Numbered from the stretch's first letter, positions 51,453 through 61,045 are shown. The stretch: 64,000 bases of DNA from Streptomyces aurantiogriseus (GCF_014649375.1 NZ_BMSX01000002.1:566619-630618); one strand, 5' to 3'. Notes: generated by a model not told the origin, from the sequence alone. Made by a program: numbers and translations.

Positions 51453-53684
51453 ATGTCTCACCTCCGCGCACCGGCCGCACGCGCAGACCGCCGTGAGAGC
51501 GGACGGCACGGACGCCCGGTCGCCCGCCCCGCACCCGCACCGGCCGAGACACACATACGGCCTCAGCTTCTGCGCCTCGCCGTACTCCCTCCGACCGCCG
51601 TCGCCCTCAGCGCCTGCGCGGCCGTCCTGTTCGCCGTGCGCTCCACCGGCACCCGGCCCGGCCCGACCCTGTGGGCCGTCCTGGCCGGCGCGGTCGGAGT
51701 GACCGCCGCGGGCATCCTGATCGCGGCCGTGGCCGCCGACCGCGCCGCCCGCTCCGTCAGCGACCGCGTCGCCGCGCTGCGCCGCAACAGCGCACACGGC
51801 GAGGCCGACCTGCGGGCCCTGCTCGACACGCTGCGCCGCGGCGAGGCCCCGCCCCAGCGCACGTCGCGCGGCGGCCCGCCCGCCGACGCCGACGAGTTCG
51901 AGCTGCTCGCCGCCGACCTCTCGCGCGCCCACGACGGGGCCGTCACCGCCGTCGTCCAGGCCGCCCAGCTCTCCAGCCAGGCCGGCAGCGAACAGAAGCT
52001 CGAGGTCTTCGTCAACCTCGCGCGGCGTCTTCAGTCGCTCGTGCACCGCGAGATCTCGATCCTCGACGAGCTGGAGAACGAGATCGAGGACCCCGACCTC
52101 CTCAAGGGCCTCTTCCACGTCGACCACCTCGCCACCCGCATCCGCCGCCACGCCGAGAACCTCGCCGTGCTCGGCGGCGCCGTCTCCCGGCGGCAGTGGA
52201 GCAACCCCGTCTCCATGATCGAGGTGCTGCGCTCCGCCATCGCCGAGGTCGAGCAGTACTCCCGGGTCAAGCTGGTCCCGCCGATCGACGGCGAGCTGCG
52301 CGGGCACGCGGTCGCCGACGTCATCCACCTGCTCGCCGAACTCGTCGAGAACGCCACGGTCTTCTCCGCCCCGCACACCCAGGTGCTGCTGCGCGCCAAC
52401 CTCGTCACCTCCGGGCTCGCCGTCGAGGTCGAGGACCGGGGCCTCGGTATGCCCGCCGAGGAACAGAACCGGATGAACGCCCTGCTCGCCGACCCCGACC
52501 AGGTGAACGTCGGCCGCCTGCTGGCCGACGGCCGCATCGGCCTCTTCGTCGTCTCCCAGCTCGCCCGCCGCCACGGCATCCGGGTCCGCCTGCAGTCCAA
52601 CATCTACGGCGGGGTCCAGGCCGTCCTCGTCGTTCCACAGGCCCTGTTGGGCTCGGCGACGGTACTGCCCGTGCCGCAGGCGGAGGAGAGCCGCGGGGGA
52701 GCGGTGCCGGCGGGCGAGGACACACCGGGGCGGACGCCCCGGACGGTGCCGGGACAGGCCCAGGTCCGGGCCGACACCCGGACACCGGCCGGCCGGACCC
52801 CGACCTCCGGCCCGAGCAGCCAGACCCCGGCGGCCGGTCCGGCCGGCCGGACCCGGACACCCCGGACGCAGGCCGCCCCGACGGCCGGGGCGTCTCCGTC
52901 CGGTACGCCGGTCACGGCCGGGGGACACCGAAGGGCCGACGGGCCGTCGGCGCAGCCCACGTCCGCCGGGGGCCGGCCGCCGTCCCCCGCACAGCCGCGG
53001 AACACCTCGGGCGGGGAACGGCCGCCGCTCACTCCGCAGGCCGTGCCCCCGAACCCGCAGCCCGTGCCCCCGAACCCGCAGGCCGGCCCCGGAACCCGAC
53101 TCCAGGGCGGGTCACCCGTCCCACCCGGCCGCCCCCAGCACGACGCCCCGCGCGTGCACGACCGTGGCCCGGCCCCGCTGCCCGTGCGCGGCGCCCACGA
53201 GGAGCGGCCCAACCCGGCGGAGGCCGTCCCCGGTATCCGGCCCGGCGACCGGCCCGTCGTCGACGAGAACGCGGGCCGCGTACCGACCCCGCGCGCGGGC
53301 GCCGTGCGCGGCACCATGGGCAAGCCCCAACTGCCCCGCCGCCGCGCCCAGGAGCACATCGTGCCCCAGCTGCGCGGTGGCCCGGCCCCGCGCCAGGACG
53401 GCGAGCAGCCCGCCGGCCACGACCCCGGCCTGATGGCGGCCTTCCAGCGCGGCATCGTCCTCGCGGAGGCTCAGCAGAGCCTGGAGGCGGAGGCCCTGGA
53501 ACCGGCCCCGTACACGGCACCGGACCCCCTGAGGCCCTCGCCGCCCGCCACGGACGTACCGCACCCGTCCGCCCTGTCCGAAGCACGCCCCGCGCACGCC
53601 CCCGCCGCCCCCGAGGCGTACGGCGTGTCCGGCCCCGACCACCACCCCACCACCCGGCACGACGGGAGCGCACCAGCCGGATGA
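51453..53684 (+). CDS. Conservon sensor-kinase-like protein CvnA
   Basis: A 743-residue membrane protein. Two hydrophobic segments lie near residues 42-61 and 72-96. A helical region (VHREISILDELENEIEDPDL, LKGLFHVDHLATRIRRHAEN) stands where histidine kinases have their dimerisation helix. A GHKL ATPase domain follows, with VADVIHLLAELVENATVFS, VEVEDRGLGMP and RIGLFVVSQLARRHG. The last 300 residues are disordered and rich in Pro, Arg and Gly. CvnA proteins act with the three downstream products in a membrane complex. ATG 51453 has GAGGACC upstream; a longer in-frame start at 51330 is less likely. Confidence 0.9.
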   Translation: MSHLRAPAARADRRESGRHGRPVARPAPAPAETHIRPQLLRLAVLPPTAVALSACAAVLFAVRSTGTRPGPTLWAVLAGAVGVTAAGILIAAVAADRAARSVSDRVAALRRNSAHGEADLRALLDTLRRGEAPPQRTSRGGPPADADEFELLAADLSRAHDGAVTAVVQAAQLSSQAGSEQKLEVFVNLARRLQSLVHREISILDELENEIEDPDLLKGLFHVDHLATRIRRHAENLAVLGGAVSRRQWSNPVSMIEVLRSAIAEVEQYSRVKLVPPIDGELRGHAVADVIHLLAELVENATVFSAPHTQVLLRANLVTSGLAVEVEDRGLGMPAEEQNRMNALLADPDQVNVGRLLADGRIGLFVVSQLARRHGIRVRLQSNIYGGVQAVLVVPQALLGSATVLPVPQAEESRGGAVPAGEDTPGRTPRTVPGQAQVRADTRTPAGRTPTSGPSSQTPAAGPAGRTRTPRTQAAPTAGASPSGTPVTAGGHRRADGPSAQPTSAGGRPPSPAQPRNTSGGERPPLTPQAVPPNPQPVPPNPQAGPGTRLQGGSPVPPGRPQHDAPRVHDRGPAPLPVRGAHEERPNPAEAVPGIRPGDRPVVDENAGRVPTPRAGAVRGTMGKPQLPRRRAQEHIVPQLRGGPAPRQDGEQPAGHDPGLMAAFQRGIVLAEAQQSLEAEALEPAPYTAPDPLRPSPPATDVPHPSALSEARPAHAPAAPEAYGVSGPDHHPTTRHDGSAPAG

Positions 53685-53764
53685 GCACCCCCCTGACCAC
53701 CCCCGCCCCCACCCCCACCCCCACCGCTCCCGCAGACCTTCGTACCCCAAGGAGTCGATCCACC

Positions 53765-54199
53765 ATGGCGAGCGATGCGCCGACCGGCCTCGTATCCGAT
53801 CTCGACTGGCTGATGAGCGGCCTCGTCCAGCGCGTACCGCACACGACCAGTGCGGTCCTCCTCTCCTGCGACGGCCTCGTGAAGTCCGTGCACGGCCTCG
53901 ACCCCGACAGCGCCGACCACATGGCCGCCCTGGCCTCCGGTCTGTACTCCCTCGGCCGCAGCGCCGGTGTCCGCTTCGGTGACGGCGGGGACGTGCGCCA
54001 GGTCGTCGTCGAGCTCGACTCGACCCTGCTGTTCGTCACCACGGCCGGTTCCGGCACCTGCCTCGCCGTCCTCGCGGGCCGCGAGGCCGACGCCGCGGTC
54101 CTCGGCTACGAGATGGCGATGCTCGTCAAGAGCGTCCGCCCCTACCTGGTGACCGCGCCCCGGCAGCACGCCGTGGAACCCTCGGTGATGGGGCCTTGA
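53765..54199 (+). CDS. Conservon roadblock/LC7 protein CvnB
   Basis: A 144-residue roadblock/LC7-domain protein: LVSDLDWLMSGLVQRVPHTT, SAVLLSCDGLVKSVHGLD, then VRQVVVELDSTLLFVTTAG and TCLAVLAGREADAAVLGYEM. Such proteins regulate small Ras-like GTPases, here CvnD. ATG 53765 has AAGGAG at 10 nt and begins the conserved N-terminus; ATG 53681, overlapping the kinase stop, would add a Thr/Pro-rich leader of 28 residues. Confidence 0.92.
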   Translation: MASDAPTGLVSDLDWLMSGLVQRVPHTTSAVLLSCDGLVKSVHGLDPDSADHMAALASGLYSLGRSAGVRFGDGGDVRQVVVELDSTLLFVTTAGSGTCLAVLAGREADAAVLGYEMAMLVKSVRPYLVTAPRQHAVEPSVMGP

Positions 54200-54573
54200 G
54201 CGTGGTGGCGGCCGGCGACGGGCCCTGGCTCGACGACGCGGCCGGACGCCTGGTGCGCCCGTTCACGGTCAGCAACGGCCGCACCGAGCCCACCGTCGCC
54301 CTCGACCTCATGTCCCAGGTGAGAGCCACCGGGGTGACCCCCCTCGGCTACCTCGGCCCCGAGCACGCGCAGGCCCTCGACCTGTGCCGGGCACCCGTCC
54401 CGGTCGCCGAGGTCGCCGCCCATCTGAAGCTGCCGGCGGCGGTCACCAAGGTGCTGCTGTCGGACCTCCTCGACTGCGGGGCGCTGACCACCAAGCCCCC
54501 CGAGTTCCACCACAACCCCACCGACCGGGCCCTACTGGAGGCAGTGCTCGATGGACTACGACGCCAGCTCTGA
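54196..54573 (+). CDS. Conservon DUF742 protein CvnC
   Basis: A 125-residue DUF742 protein with winged-helix character: DDAAGRLVRPFTVSNGRTEP, then LGPEHAQALDLCRAPVPVAE and VAAHLKLPAAVTKVLLSDLL. It is the fixed third member of the four-gene set. The start is TTG 54196 overlapping the CvnB stop, or GTG 54202. It overlaps the GTPase gene by 23 nt, which implies strict co-translation. Confidence 0.92.
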   Translation: MSVVAAGDGPWLDDAAGRLVRPFTVSNGRTEPTVALDLMSQVRATGVTPLGYLGPEHAQALDLCRAPVPVAEVAAHLKLPAAVTKVLLSDLLDCGALTTKPPEFHHNPTDRALLEAVLDGLRRQL

Positions 54574-55186
54574 GCGCGACGAGTGCGACGACGGCCCCGC
54601 CCCCGCCCCCTTTCCCACCGCGCTGAAGCTCCTGGTCGCGGGCGGGTTCGGGGTCGGCAAGACGACCTTCGTCGGCGCGGTCAGCGAGATCGCGCCCCTC
54701 AGCACCGAAGAGCTGCTCACCACGGTCAGCGCCGCGACCGACAACCTCGACGGCATCGAGAACAAGGTCGAGACGACCGTGGCGATGGACTTCGGCCGCA
54801 TCACGCTCGACCCGCACCACGTGCTGTACCTGTTCGGCACCCCCGGACAGGAGCGGTTCTGGTTCATGTGGGACGAGCTGTCCGAGGGCGCCCTCGGCGC
54901 GGTCGTCCTCGCCGACACTCGCCGGCTGGAGGAGTGCTTCGCGGCCATCGACTTCTTCGAGGAACGCGGCCTCGGGTTCATCGTCGCCATCAACGAGTTC
55001 GACGGAGCCCACCGCTACGACCCCGAGGAGGTGCGCGCGGCCCTGGACCTGCACCCGGAGATCCCCGTCGTGCGCTGCGACGCCCGGATCTCCGCCTCCG
55101 GCGTCCAGACCCTCCTCACCCTCGTCAGGCACCTCATCGCGCACGCACCGGCAGCACCCCAGCCGAGCCGCGGCGCCCACAGGTGA
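54551..55186 (+). CDS. Conservon Ras-like GTPase CvnD
   Basis: A 211-residue small GTPase. The P-loop is VAGGFGVGKTTFVGAV, the switch region TTVAMDFGRITL, the G3-like LYLFGTPGQERFWFMWDEL and the G4-like IVAINEFDG, where the usual NKxD is replaced by NEFD, as is common in this bacterial MglA-like group. It is the output or coupling protein of the CvnABCD complex. Two short gaps lead to the GAF gene, which may receive or give the signal. Confidence 0.92.
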   Translation: MDYDASSERDECDDGPAPAPFPTALKLLVAGGFGVGKTTFVGAVSEIAPLSTEELLTTVSAATDNLDGIENKVETTVAMDFGRITLDPHHVLYLFGTPGQERFWFMWDELSEGALGAVVLADTRRLEECFAAIDFFEERGLGFIVAINEFDGAHRYDPEEVRAALDLHPEIPVVRCDARISASGVQTLLTLVRHLIAHAPAAPQPSRGAHR

Positions 55187-55247
55187 TCCCCGCACACCAC
55201 GCACCGGAGCCGCACATGCCGTACGTCCACAGCGACGGAGCACGCCC

Positions 55248-55817
55248 ATGAGCTACGACCCGCCGCGCCCGGCCGGTCGACTGCTGCTCACCCCCGAGGA
55301 CAAGGAAGCTCCCGCCCGCACCCGAAGACTGCGCCGACTCGGCCTCGGGGAGCGGCCGGACCCCGCCCTCGACGCCTTCGCGGACCGACTCGCCGAGCTG
55401 ACCGGGGCGCCGTACGCCATGGTCAACTTCGTCGGCGAGGAACGGCAGTTCTTCGCCGGGCTGCACACGCCGGACGGCGGCCGCGCCGCTCGCGGCGGCA
55501 AGCCCGAGCTGGGCCGCCGGCTGGCCCGCGACCACGGCTACTGCCCGCATGTCGTCGTACGGCGCAAGGCGCTGGTCCTGGAGGACGTCCGCGACTATCC
55601 GCGCTTCGCCGGCAACCCCGTCGTCGACGAGTACGGCATCCGCTCCTACCTCGGCGCCCCACTCCTCGACACGACGGGCATGGTGCTCGGCACGGTGTGC
55701 GTCGCCGATCTCGCGCCGCGGCCCTGGGGAAGGACGGGGCTGGAGACCATCAAGGCGACCGCGGCGGATCTCGCCGGGCGGCTGGAACGGCGGGAGGCCG
55801 GAGGATTCCCGCCGTGA
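55248..55817 (+). CDS. GAF domain protein linked to the conservon
   Basis: A 189-residue protein with one GAF domain: LDAFADRLAELTGAPYAMVN, FVGEERQFFAGLH, GYCPHVVVRRKALVLEDVRD, IRSYLGAPLLDTTGMVLGTV and CVADLAPRPW. A single GAF domain often binds a small molecule or senses redox state; the cysteines in GYCPH and TVCVAD are in places used for that in relatives. It lies 61 nt after the GTPase gene on the same strand, so it is likely the fifth gene of this conservon. Confidence 0.87.
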   Translation: MSYDPPRPAGRLLLTPEDKEAPARTRRLRRLGLGERPDPALDAFADRLAELTGAPYAMVNFVGEERQFFAGLHTPDGGRAARGGKPELGRRLARDHGYCPHVVVRRKALVLEDVRDYPRFAGNPVVDEYGIRSYLGAPLLDTTGMVLGTVCVADLAPRPWGRTGLETIKATAADLAGRLERREAGGFPP

Positions 55818-55858
55818 GCGGTGCCTCGGCCTTCGGCGGCAGGTGTGCCGTGCGACCG

Positions 55859-56464
55859 TCAGACGCTCCGCCAGATGTTGTCGAAGGCGGCTTCCTCGAC
55901 GGACCGTCGCTGCCGTACGGCCACCAGTTCCGTCACCGCGTCGCCGACTGCGGCCAGCACGGTCACCACCGGTTCGGTCAGCGGACCCGGGAAGCCGTCG
56001 GCCGGTTCGTCCCGGATACCGGCGGCGGCGGCCAGCGCGGCGAGGACCGGCTCACCCGACGCCCAGCGTTCGGCGGCATGGCGACGGGCCGGTGACTCAG
56101 CCGGCGTGGGGCGGGCGGGCCGTGCGGCGAACAGGCGGCCGCGTGGCCGGGTGAGCAGCCCGTCCGCCTCCAGCCGGGCGGTGTAGGCCGAGAGCAGGCC
56201 ACGGCCGCGGCGCCACAACCAGTCCTCGACCGCCTCGTACGGTTCCTCTCGGACGAGGGACGACGCGGCCTGAGCCAGCAGGCGGTCCTGCGCGGCCGGC
56301 GACGGGCCGGGCACGAGGCGGTCGCCGTCGAGGACGAGCGCTCCGACCTCTGCCAGGTCGATCACCTCGGCTCCCGCGAGGGCGAGGGACAGCTCGCCCT
56401 GCTCCACGGGGCGCACGGGCGGCACGTCCAACGAGACGAACAACAGGTCCTGGGCTGTGGTCAT
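55859..56464 (-). CDS. GPP34 family protein (bacterial GOLPH3-like)
   Basis: A 201-residue protein of the Golgi phosphoprotein 3 family: TTAQDLLFVSLDVP, LSLALAGAEVIDLAEVGALV and EDWLWRRGRGLLSAYTARLE. The eukaryotic proteins bind phosphatidylinositol 4-phosphate and place glycosyltransferases; bacterial members are common in Streptomyces and have no proven role. ATG 56464 is the first good start. It is convergent with the GAF gene and divergent from tdh. Confidence 0.86.
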   Translation of the reverse strand: MTTAQDLLFVSLDVPPVRPVEQGELSLALAGAEVIDLAEVGALVLDGDRLVPGPSPAAQDRLLAQAASSLVREEPYEAVEDWLWRRGRGLLSAYTARLEADGLLTRPRGRLFAARPARPTPAESPARRHAAERWASGEPVLAALAAAAGIRDEPADGFPGPLTEPVVTVLAAVGDAVTELVAVRQRRSVEEAAFDNIWRSV

Positions 56465-56667
56465 GAGCGTCTCCCCGTCGGTCGGTCCCCCCGTCCAGGG
56501 TCGCACGTCGCCGAGAGGCGTGAAGCAGAGCTGTGGCACCGCTTAAGAAAGTCTCGATGGACCGGGTCGCCGCCGTACGGCAGATTGCTACGGGATTCCA
56601 CCCCTCTCCCCGGCACGGGCTCCTTCGGCATGCCCGGCGCGGGGTCTCACCCACAGGAGCCGTAGCG

Positions 56668-57696
56668 TTGAAGGCGCTGGTCAAGGAGAAGGCGGAGCCC
56701 GGGCTGTGGCTCGCGGACGTCCCGGAGCCCGCCGTCGGACCCGGCGACGTGCTGATCAAGGTGCTCCGCACCGGCATCTGCGGCACCGACCTGCACATCC
56801 GGGCCTGGGACGGCTGGGCGCGGCAGGCGATCCGCACCCCGCTCGTGGTCGGGCACGAGTTCGTCGGCGAGGTCGTCGACACCGGACGCGATGTCACCGA
56901 CGTGAAGATCGGTGACCGGGTGAGCGGCGAAGGGCACCTGGTGTGCGGCAAGTGCCGCAACTGCCTCGCCGGGCGCCGCCATCTGTGCCGGGCCACCGTC
57001 GGTCTCGGTGTCGGCCGCGACGGTGCCTTCGCCGAGTACGTCGCCCTGCCCGTGGCCAACGTCTGGGTGCACCGCGTGCCGGTCGACCTCGATGTGGCGG
57101 CGATCTTCGACCCGTTCGGCAACGCGGTGCACACCGCGCTCTCCTTCCCGCTGGTCGGCGAGGACGTCCTGATCACCGGCGCCGGCCCGATCGGCCTGAT
57201 GGCCGCCGCCGTCGCCCGGCACGCGGGCGCCCGCAACGTCGTCGTCACCGACGTCAGCGAGGAGCGCCTGGAACTGGCCCGCAAGATCGGCGCGAGCCTC
57301 GCCCTGAACGTGTCGCAGGCGTCCATCGCCGACGGACAGCGGGAGTTGGGCCTGCGCGAGGGCTTCGACATCGGGCTGGAGATGTCCGGGCGCCCCGAGG
57401 CCCTGCGCGACATGATCGCCAACATGACGCACGGCGGCCGTATCGCCATGCTCGGCCTGCCGTCCGAGGAGTTCCCGGTCGACTGGGCCCGCATCGTCAC
57501 CTCGATGATCACCATCAAGGGCATCTACGGCCGTGAGATGTTCGAGACCTGGTACGCGATGTCGGTCCTCCTGGAGGGCGGCCTCGACCTCGCCCCCGTG
57601 ATCACCGGCCGCTACGACCACCGCGACTTCGAGGCGGCGTTCGCGGACGCGGCGAGCGGCCGCGGCGGCAAGGTCATCCTCGACTGGACCGCGTGA
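56668..57696 (+). CDS. tdh: L-threonine 3-dehydrogenase
   Basis: A 342-residue zinc-dependent medium-chain dehydrogenase that oxidises threonine to 2-amino-3-ketobutyrate. The catalytic zinc site is GICGTDLHI with GHEFVGEV, the structural zinc loop has four cysteines in [18 protein letters not shown], and the NAD motif is [12 protein letters not shown]. Threonine dehydrogenase features [12 protein letters not shown] and [11 protein letters not shown] are present. I chose TTG 56668 because ACAGGAG precedes it and it gives the family's length of about 341; in-frame starts further upstream add poorly conserved residues. kbl follows 36 nt downstream. Confidence 0.93.
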   Translation: MKALVKEKAEPGLWLADVPEPAVGPGDVLIKVLRTGICGTDLHIRAWDGWARQAIRTPLVVGHEFVGEVVDTGRDVTDVKIGDRVSGEGHLVCGKCRNCLAGRRHLCRATVGLGVGRDGAFAEYVALPVANVWVHRVPVDLDVAAIFDPFGNAVHTALSFPLVGEDVLITGAGPIGLMAAAVARHAGARNVVVTDVSEERLELARKIGASLALNVSQASIADGQRELGLREGFDIGLEMSGRPEALRDMIANMTHGGRIAMLGLPSEEFPVDWARIVTSMITIKGIYGREMFETWYAMSVLLEGGLDLAPVITGRYDHRDFEAAFADAASGRGGKVILDWTA

Positions 57697-57732
57697 CTCC
57701 CCTTCTTCGCAAGCACTTTCAGGAGCTTTTCG

Positions 57733-58926
57733 ATGTTCGACTCCGTACGCGACGACCTTCGCGCCACCCTCGACGAGATCCGCGCCGCCGGCCTGCACAA
57801 GCCCGAGCGCGTCATCGGCACCCCGCAGTCCGCGACCGTGAACGTCACCGCGGGCGGCCGGCCCGGCGAGGTCCTCAACTTCTGCGCCAACAACTACCTC
57901 GGCCTGGCCGACCATCCCGAGGTGATCGCCGCCGCCCACGAGGCCCTGGACCGCTGGGGCTACGGCATGGCGTCCGTGCGCTTCATCTGCGGCACGCAGG
58001 AGGTGCACAAGGAGCTGGAGGCGCGGCTGTCCGCCTTCCTCGGTCAGGAGGACACGATCCTGTACTCCTCCTGCTTCGACGCCAACGGCGGTGTCTTCGA
58101 GACGCTGCTGGGCCCCGAGGACGCGGTGATCTCCGACGCGCTGAACCACGCCTCGATCATCGACGGCATCCGGCTGTCCAAGGCACGCCGCTTCCGGTAC
58201 GCCAACCGTGATCTGGCCGACCTGGAGGCGCAGTTGAAGGAGGCGTCCGACGCGCGCCGCCGACTGATCGTCACCGACGGCGTCTTCTCCATGGACGGCT
58301 ATGTGGCGCCCCTGCGCGAGATCTGCGACCTCGCCGACCGCTACGACGCCATGGTCATGGTCGACGACTCGCACGCCGTCGGCTTCGTCGGCCCCGGCGG
58401 CCGCGGCACGCCCGAGCTGCACGGCGTGATGGACCGCGTCGACATCATCACCGGCACGCTGGGCAAGGCGCTCGGCGGCGCCTCCGGCGGTTACGTCGCC
58501 GCCCGCGCCGAGATCGTGGCGCTCCTGCGCCAGCGCTCCCGCCCGTACCTCTTCTCCAACACCCTCGCTCCGGTGATCGCCGCGGCCTCGCTGAAGGTCC
58601 TGGACCTGCTGGAGTCCGCCGACGACCTGCGCGTACGGCTCGCCGAGAACACGGCCCTGTTCCGCCGCCGTATGACCGGCGAGGGCTTCGACATCCTCCC
58701 CGGCGACCACGCCATCGCGCCCGTGATGATCGGTGACGCGGCGAAGGCGGGCCGGATGGCCGAGCTGCTGCTGGAGCGCGGGGTGTACGTGATCGGCTTC
58801 TCCTACCCGGTCGTCCCGCAGGGCCAGGCCCGTATCCGCGTCCAGCTGTCCGCCGCGCACTCCCTGCAGGACGTGAACCGGGCGGTGGACGCGTTCGTGG
58901 CGTCGCGGGCGGAGCTGGGGGACTGA
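57733..58926 (+). CDS. kbl: Glycine C-acetyltransferase (2-amino-3-ketobutyrate CoA ligase)
   Basis: A 397-residue PLP enzyme of the alpha-oxoamine synthase family that splits 2-amino-3-ketobutyrate with CoA to glycine and acetyl-CoA. Visible are [54 protein letters not shown] and the Schiff-base lysine in [15 protein letters not shown]. The 397-residue length matches the E. coli enzyme closely. CAGGAGC precedes ATG 57733. Together with tdh it degrades threonine to glycine. Confidence 0.95.
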   Translation: MFDSVRDDLRATLDEIRAAGLHKPERVIGTPQSATVNVTAGGRPGEVLNFCANNYLGLADHPEVIAAAHEALDRWGYGMASVRFICGTQEVHKELEARLSAFLGQEDTILYSSCFDANGGVFETLLGPEDAVISDALNHASIIDGIRLSKARRFRYANRDLADLEAQLKEASDARRRLIVTDGVFSMDGYVAPLREICDLADRYDAMVMVDDSHAVGFVGPGGRGTPELHGVMDRVDIITGTLGKALGGASGGYVAARAEIVALLRQRSRPYLFSNTLAPVIAAASLKVLDLLESADDLRVRLAENTALFRRRMTGEGFDILPGDHAIAPVMIGDAAKAGRMAELLLERGVYVIGFSYPVVPQGQARIRVQLSAAHSLQDVNRAVDAFVASRAELGD

Positions 58927-58957
58927 GCAGCCCGGACATATTGCGATAATCGTTCAC

Positions 58958-59860
58958 ATGATCGAAGCGCGGCGGCTCCACATCCTCCGTGCGGTGGCCG
59001 ACCACCGCACGGTGACGGCGGCTGCCGCCGCGCTGTACCTCACGCCCTCCGCCGTCTCCCAGCAGCTCACGGCCCTGGAGCAGGAGACCGGCCACCGCCT
59101 GGTCGAGCGTGGCGCCAAGGGTGTACGGCTCACCCCGGCCGGCGAGATCCTGCTCGCCCACACCCATGTGGTCCTCGCCCAGCTGGAGCGGGCCGAGGCG
59201 GAACTGGCCGCCTACGGCTCCGGGGCCGCCGGGACGGTCACGGTCGCCGCCTTCGCCACCGGCATCGCCCTGGTCGTGGCGCCCGCGGTGGCCCGGCTCG
59301 CCGGCACCGCGCCGGGGATAAGGATCCGCGTCCAGGACGCCGAGGGCGACGCCAGCCTGCCGATGGTCCTCGACCGTCAGGTCGATGTCGCGGTCGCCGT
59401 CGAGTACCGCGGGGCCCCGTCCGCCGACGATCCGCGCCTCACCCATGTCCCGCTGTACGCCGAGCCCTTCGACGCCGTCGTCCCGGTCACCCACCGGCTG
59501 GCCGACGCCGCCGAGGTGCCCCTCGCCGAGCTGGCTAAGGACGCGTGGATCGGGCCGTACCCCGGCAACCCCTGCCACGACGTGGTGGTCCTGGCCTGTG
59601 AGCACGCCGGATTCCAGCCCCGCCTGGAGCACTCCTCGGACGACTTCCGCGCGGTCGTCGCGCTGGCCTCGGCCGACGCCGGTGTGGCCCTCGTGCCGCG
59701 TTCGGCGCTGCGTGGCATGGAGCTGAGCGGGGTCGTCGTCCGGCCGGTCGACGGGGTCGCGCCCACCCGCCGCGTCTTCGCGGCCGTACGTCGTGGCGCG
59801 GAGGAGCACCCGCTGATCCGGCCGGTGCTGGAGGCGTTGGGGGAGACCGCGCGGGCGTGA
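58958..59860 (+). CDS. LysR-family transcriptional regulator
   Basis: A 300-residue LysR regulator: LHILRAVADHRTVTAAAAAL and LTPSAVSQQLTALEQETGHR form the winged helix-turn-helix, and the periplasmic-binding-like effector domain contains VTVAAFATGIALVVAPA and DRQVDVAVAVEYRG. It lies 31 nt after kbl in the same direction, so it may regulate tdh-kbl or be read through from it. The short gap has CATATTGCGATAATCG, AT-rich for this genome and a possible promoter or binding site. Confidence 0.9.
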   Translation: MIEARRLHILRAVADHRTVTAAAAALYLTPSAVSQQLTALEQETGHRLVERGAKGVRLTPAGEILLAHTHVVLAQLERAEAELAAYGSGAAGTVTVAAFATGIALVVAPAVARLAGTAPGIRIRVQDAEGDASLPMVLDRQVDVAVAVEYRGAPSADDPRLTHVPLYAEPFDAVVPVTHRLADAAEVPLAELAKDAWIGPYPGNPCHDVVVLACEHAGFQPRLEHSSDDFRAVVALASADAGVALVPRSALRGMELSGVVVRPVDGVAPTRRVFAAVRRGAEEHPLIRPVLEALGETARA

Positions 59861-59881
59861 GCGTTCCGTAACGGCCGCGTT

Positions 59882-59910
59882 TCATATCTGGGATAGCGTC
59901 CCGGATATGA
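59882..59910 (+). promoter_or_regulatory. Palindromic operator covering the start codon of an XRE-cupin gene
   Basis: Arms TCATATCTGGGA (59882-59893) and TCCCGGATATGA (59899-59910) match with one mismatch around 5 nt. The start codon ATG 59907 lies inside the right arm. TAGCGT at 59894-59899 fits a -10 box placed 7 nt before the ATG, so the transcript is probably leaderless and self-repressed. Confidence 0.7.
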
Positions 59911-60479
59911 GAACCGAAACGGAAGGCGCGGTGGATGTCCGGCTCGCCGCCCGTCTGGCCGAGCTGCGGGCCGAACGCGGCTGGTCCCTGGGGGAGTTGG
60001 CCGAGCGCAGCGGGGTGAGCCGCTCGACCCTGTCGCGTGCCGAGCGGGCGGAGGTCAGCCCGACGGCCGCGCTGCTCAACCGCCTGTGCCACGTCTACGG
60101 GCGGACCATGTCCCGGCTGCTCAGCGAGGTCGAGGCGGAGCCCGCGCCGCTGGTGCGGGCCACCGAGCAGCCCGTCTGGGAGGACCGCGCCTCCGGATTC
60201 CTCCGGCGCTCGGTGTCGCCCCCGCACCCCGGACTGCGTGGCGAACTCGTCGAGGGCCGGCTCGCCCCGGGCGCCGACATCGCCTACGACCGGCCGCCCG
60301 TCCCCGGCCTGGAGCAGCACATCTGGGTGCTGGACGGCGCCCTCGACGTCACGGCCCAGGACGTCGACCACCACCTCGACGCCGGCGACTGCCTGCGGCT
60401 TCGGGTGTGGGGGCCGACGCGGTTCCGGTGCGCGGGCGACGCGGACGTGCGGTACGTCCTGGCGGTGGTGCTCCCATGA
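59907..60479 (+). CDS. XRE-family regulator with cupin domain
   Basis: A 190-residue regulator. The helix-turn-helix is LAELRAERGWSLGELAERSGVSRSTLSRAERAEVSPTAAL. The C-terminal cupin reads VEGRLAPGADIAYDRPPVPG, EQHIWVLDGALDVTAQD and HHLDAGDCLRLRVWGPTRFR. It has no visible ribosome binding site, in agreement with a leaderless transcript. It overlaps the acetyltransferase gene as ATGA; the pair is probably a sensor and its enzyme. Confidence 0.89.
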   Translation: MRTETEGAVDVRLAARLAELRAERGWSLGELAERSGVSRSTLSRAERAEVSPTAALLNRLCHVYGRTMSRLLSEVEAEPAPLVRATEQPVWEDRASGFLRRSVSPPHPGLRGELVEGRLAPGADIAYDRPPVPGLEQHIWVLDGALDVTAQDVDHHLDAGDCLRLRVWGPTRFRCAGDADVRYVLAVVLP

Positions 60480-60997
60480 CGACGACCCGTCTCGACGCCG
60501 GCCAACTGCTCGACAGGACAGACGCGTTGGCCGACCTGTTGATCGACACGGTGGACGGCGGTGCCTCGGTCGGCTTCCTCGCCCCGCTCGACCACGCGGA
60601 GGCCGTCGCCTGGTGGCGGGAGCGGGCGGCGGGGGTGGCCGCCGGACAGCTCGCGGTCTGGGCGGCCCACGACGGCGACCGTGTCGTCGGCACCGTCGGC
60701 CTGGACTTCCCCGGCAAGCCCAACAGCCGGCACCGCGCCGAACTCGTCAAGCTGATGGTCCACCGGGACGCCCGGGGCAAGGGTCTCGGCCGCAGGCTCC
60801 TGACCACCGCGGAGAAGGCCGCCACCGCGGCCGGCGTCACCCTCCTCCACCTCGACACCGAGACCGACAGCCCCGCCGAACACCTCTACCGCAGCGCCGG
60901 GTGGACCCGGGCGGGGGTGATCCCCGACTACGCGGCGAGCCCGGCCGGCGTTCTGCGGCCGACCACCCTGTACTACAAGCAGGTGGCCGCCGGGTGA
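60476..60997 (+). CDS. GNAT family N-acetyltransferase
   Basis: A 173-residue acetyltransferase. The acetyl-CoA binding motif is VKLMVHRDARGKGLGRRLLTTAE, with VVGTVGLDF before it and LLHLDTETDSPAEHLYRSAGW after it, the full GNAT core. Relatives acetylate small amines or antibiotics; no substrate is implied by the neighbours. Start ATG 60476 overlaps the regulator stop by 4 nt. Confidence 0.89.
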   Translation: MTTTRLDAGQLLDRTDALADLLIDTVDGGASVGFLAPLDHAEAVAWWRERAAGVAAGQLAVWAAHDGDRVVGTVGLDFPGKPNSRHRAELVKLMVHRDARGKGLGRRLLTTAEKAATAAGVTLLHLDTETDSPAEHLYRSAGWTRAGVIPDYAASPAGVLRPTTLYYKQVAAG

Positions 60998-61045
60998 CTC
61001 TGCGTACCAGCATCAATGTCAGTGGCAGGCGCTACGGTGCGAAGC

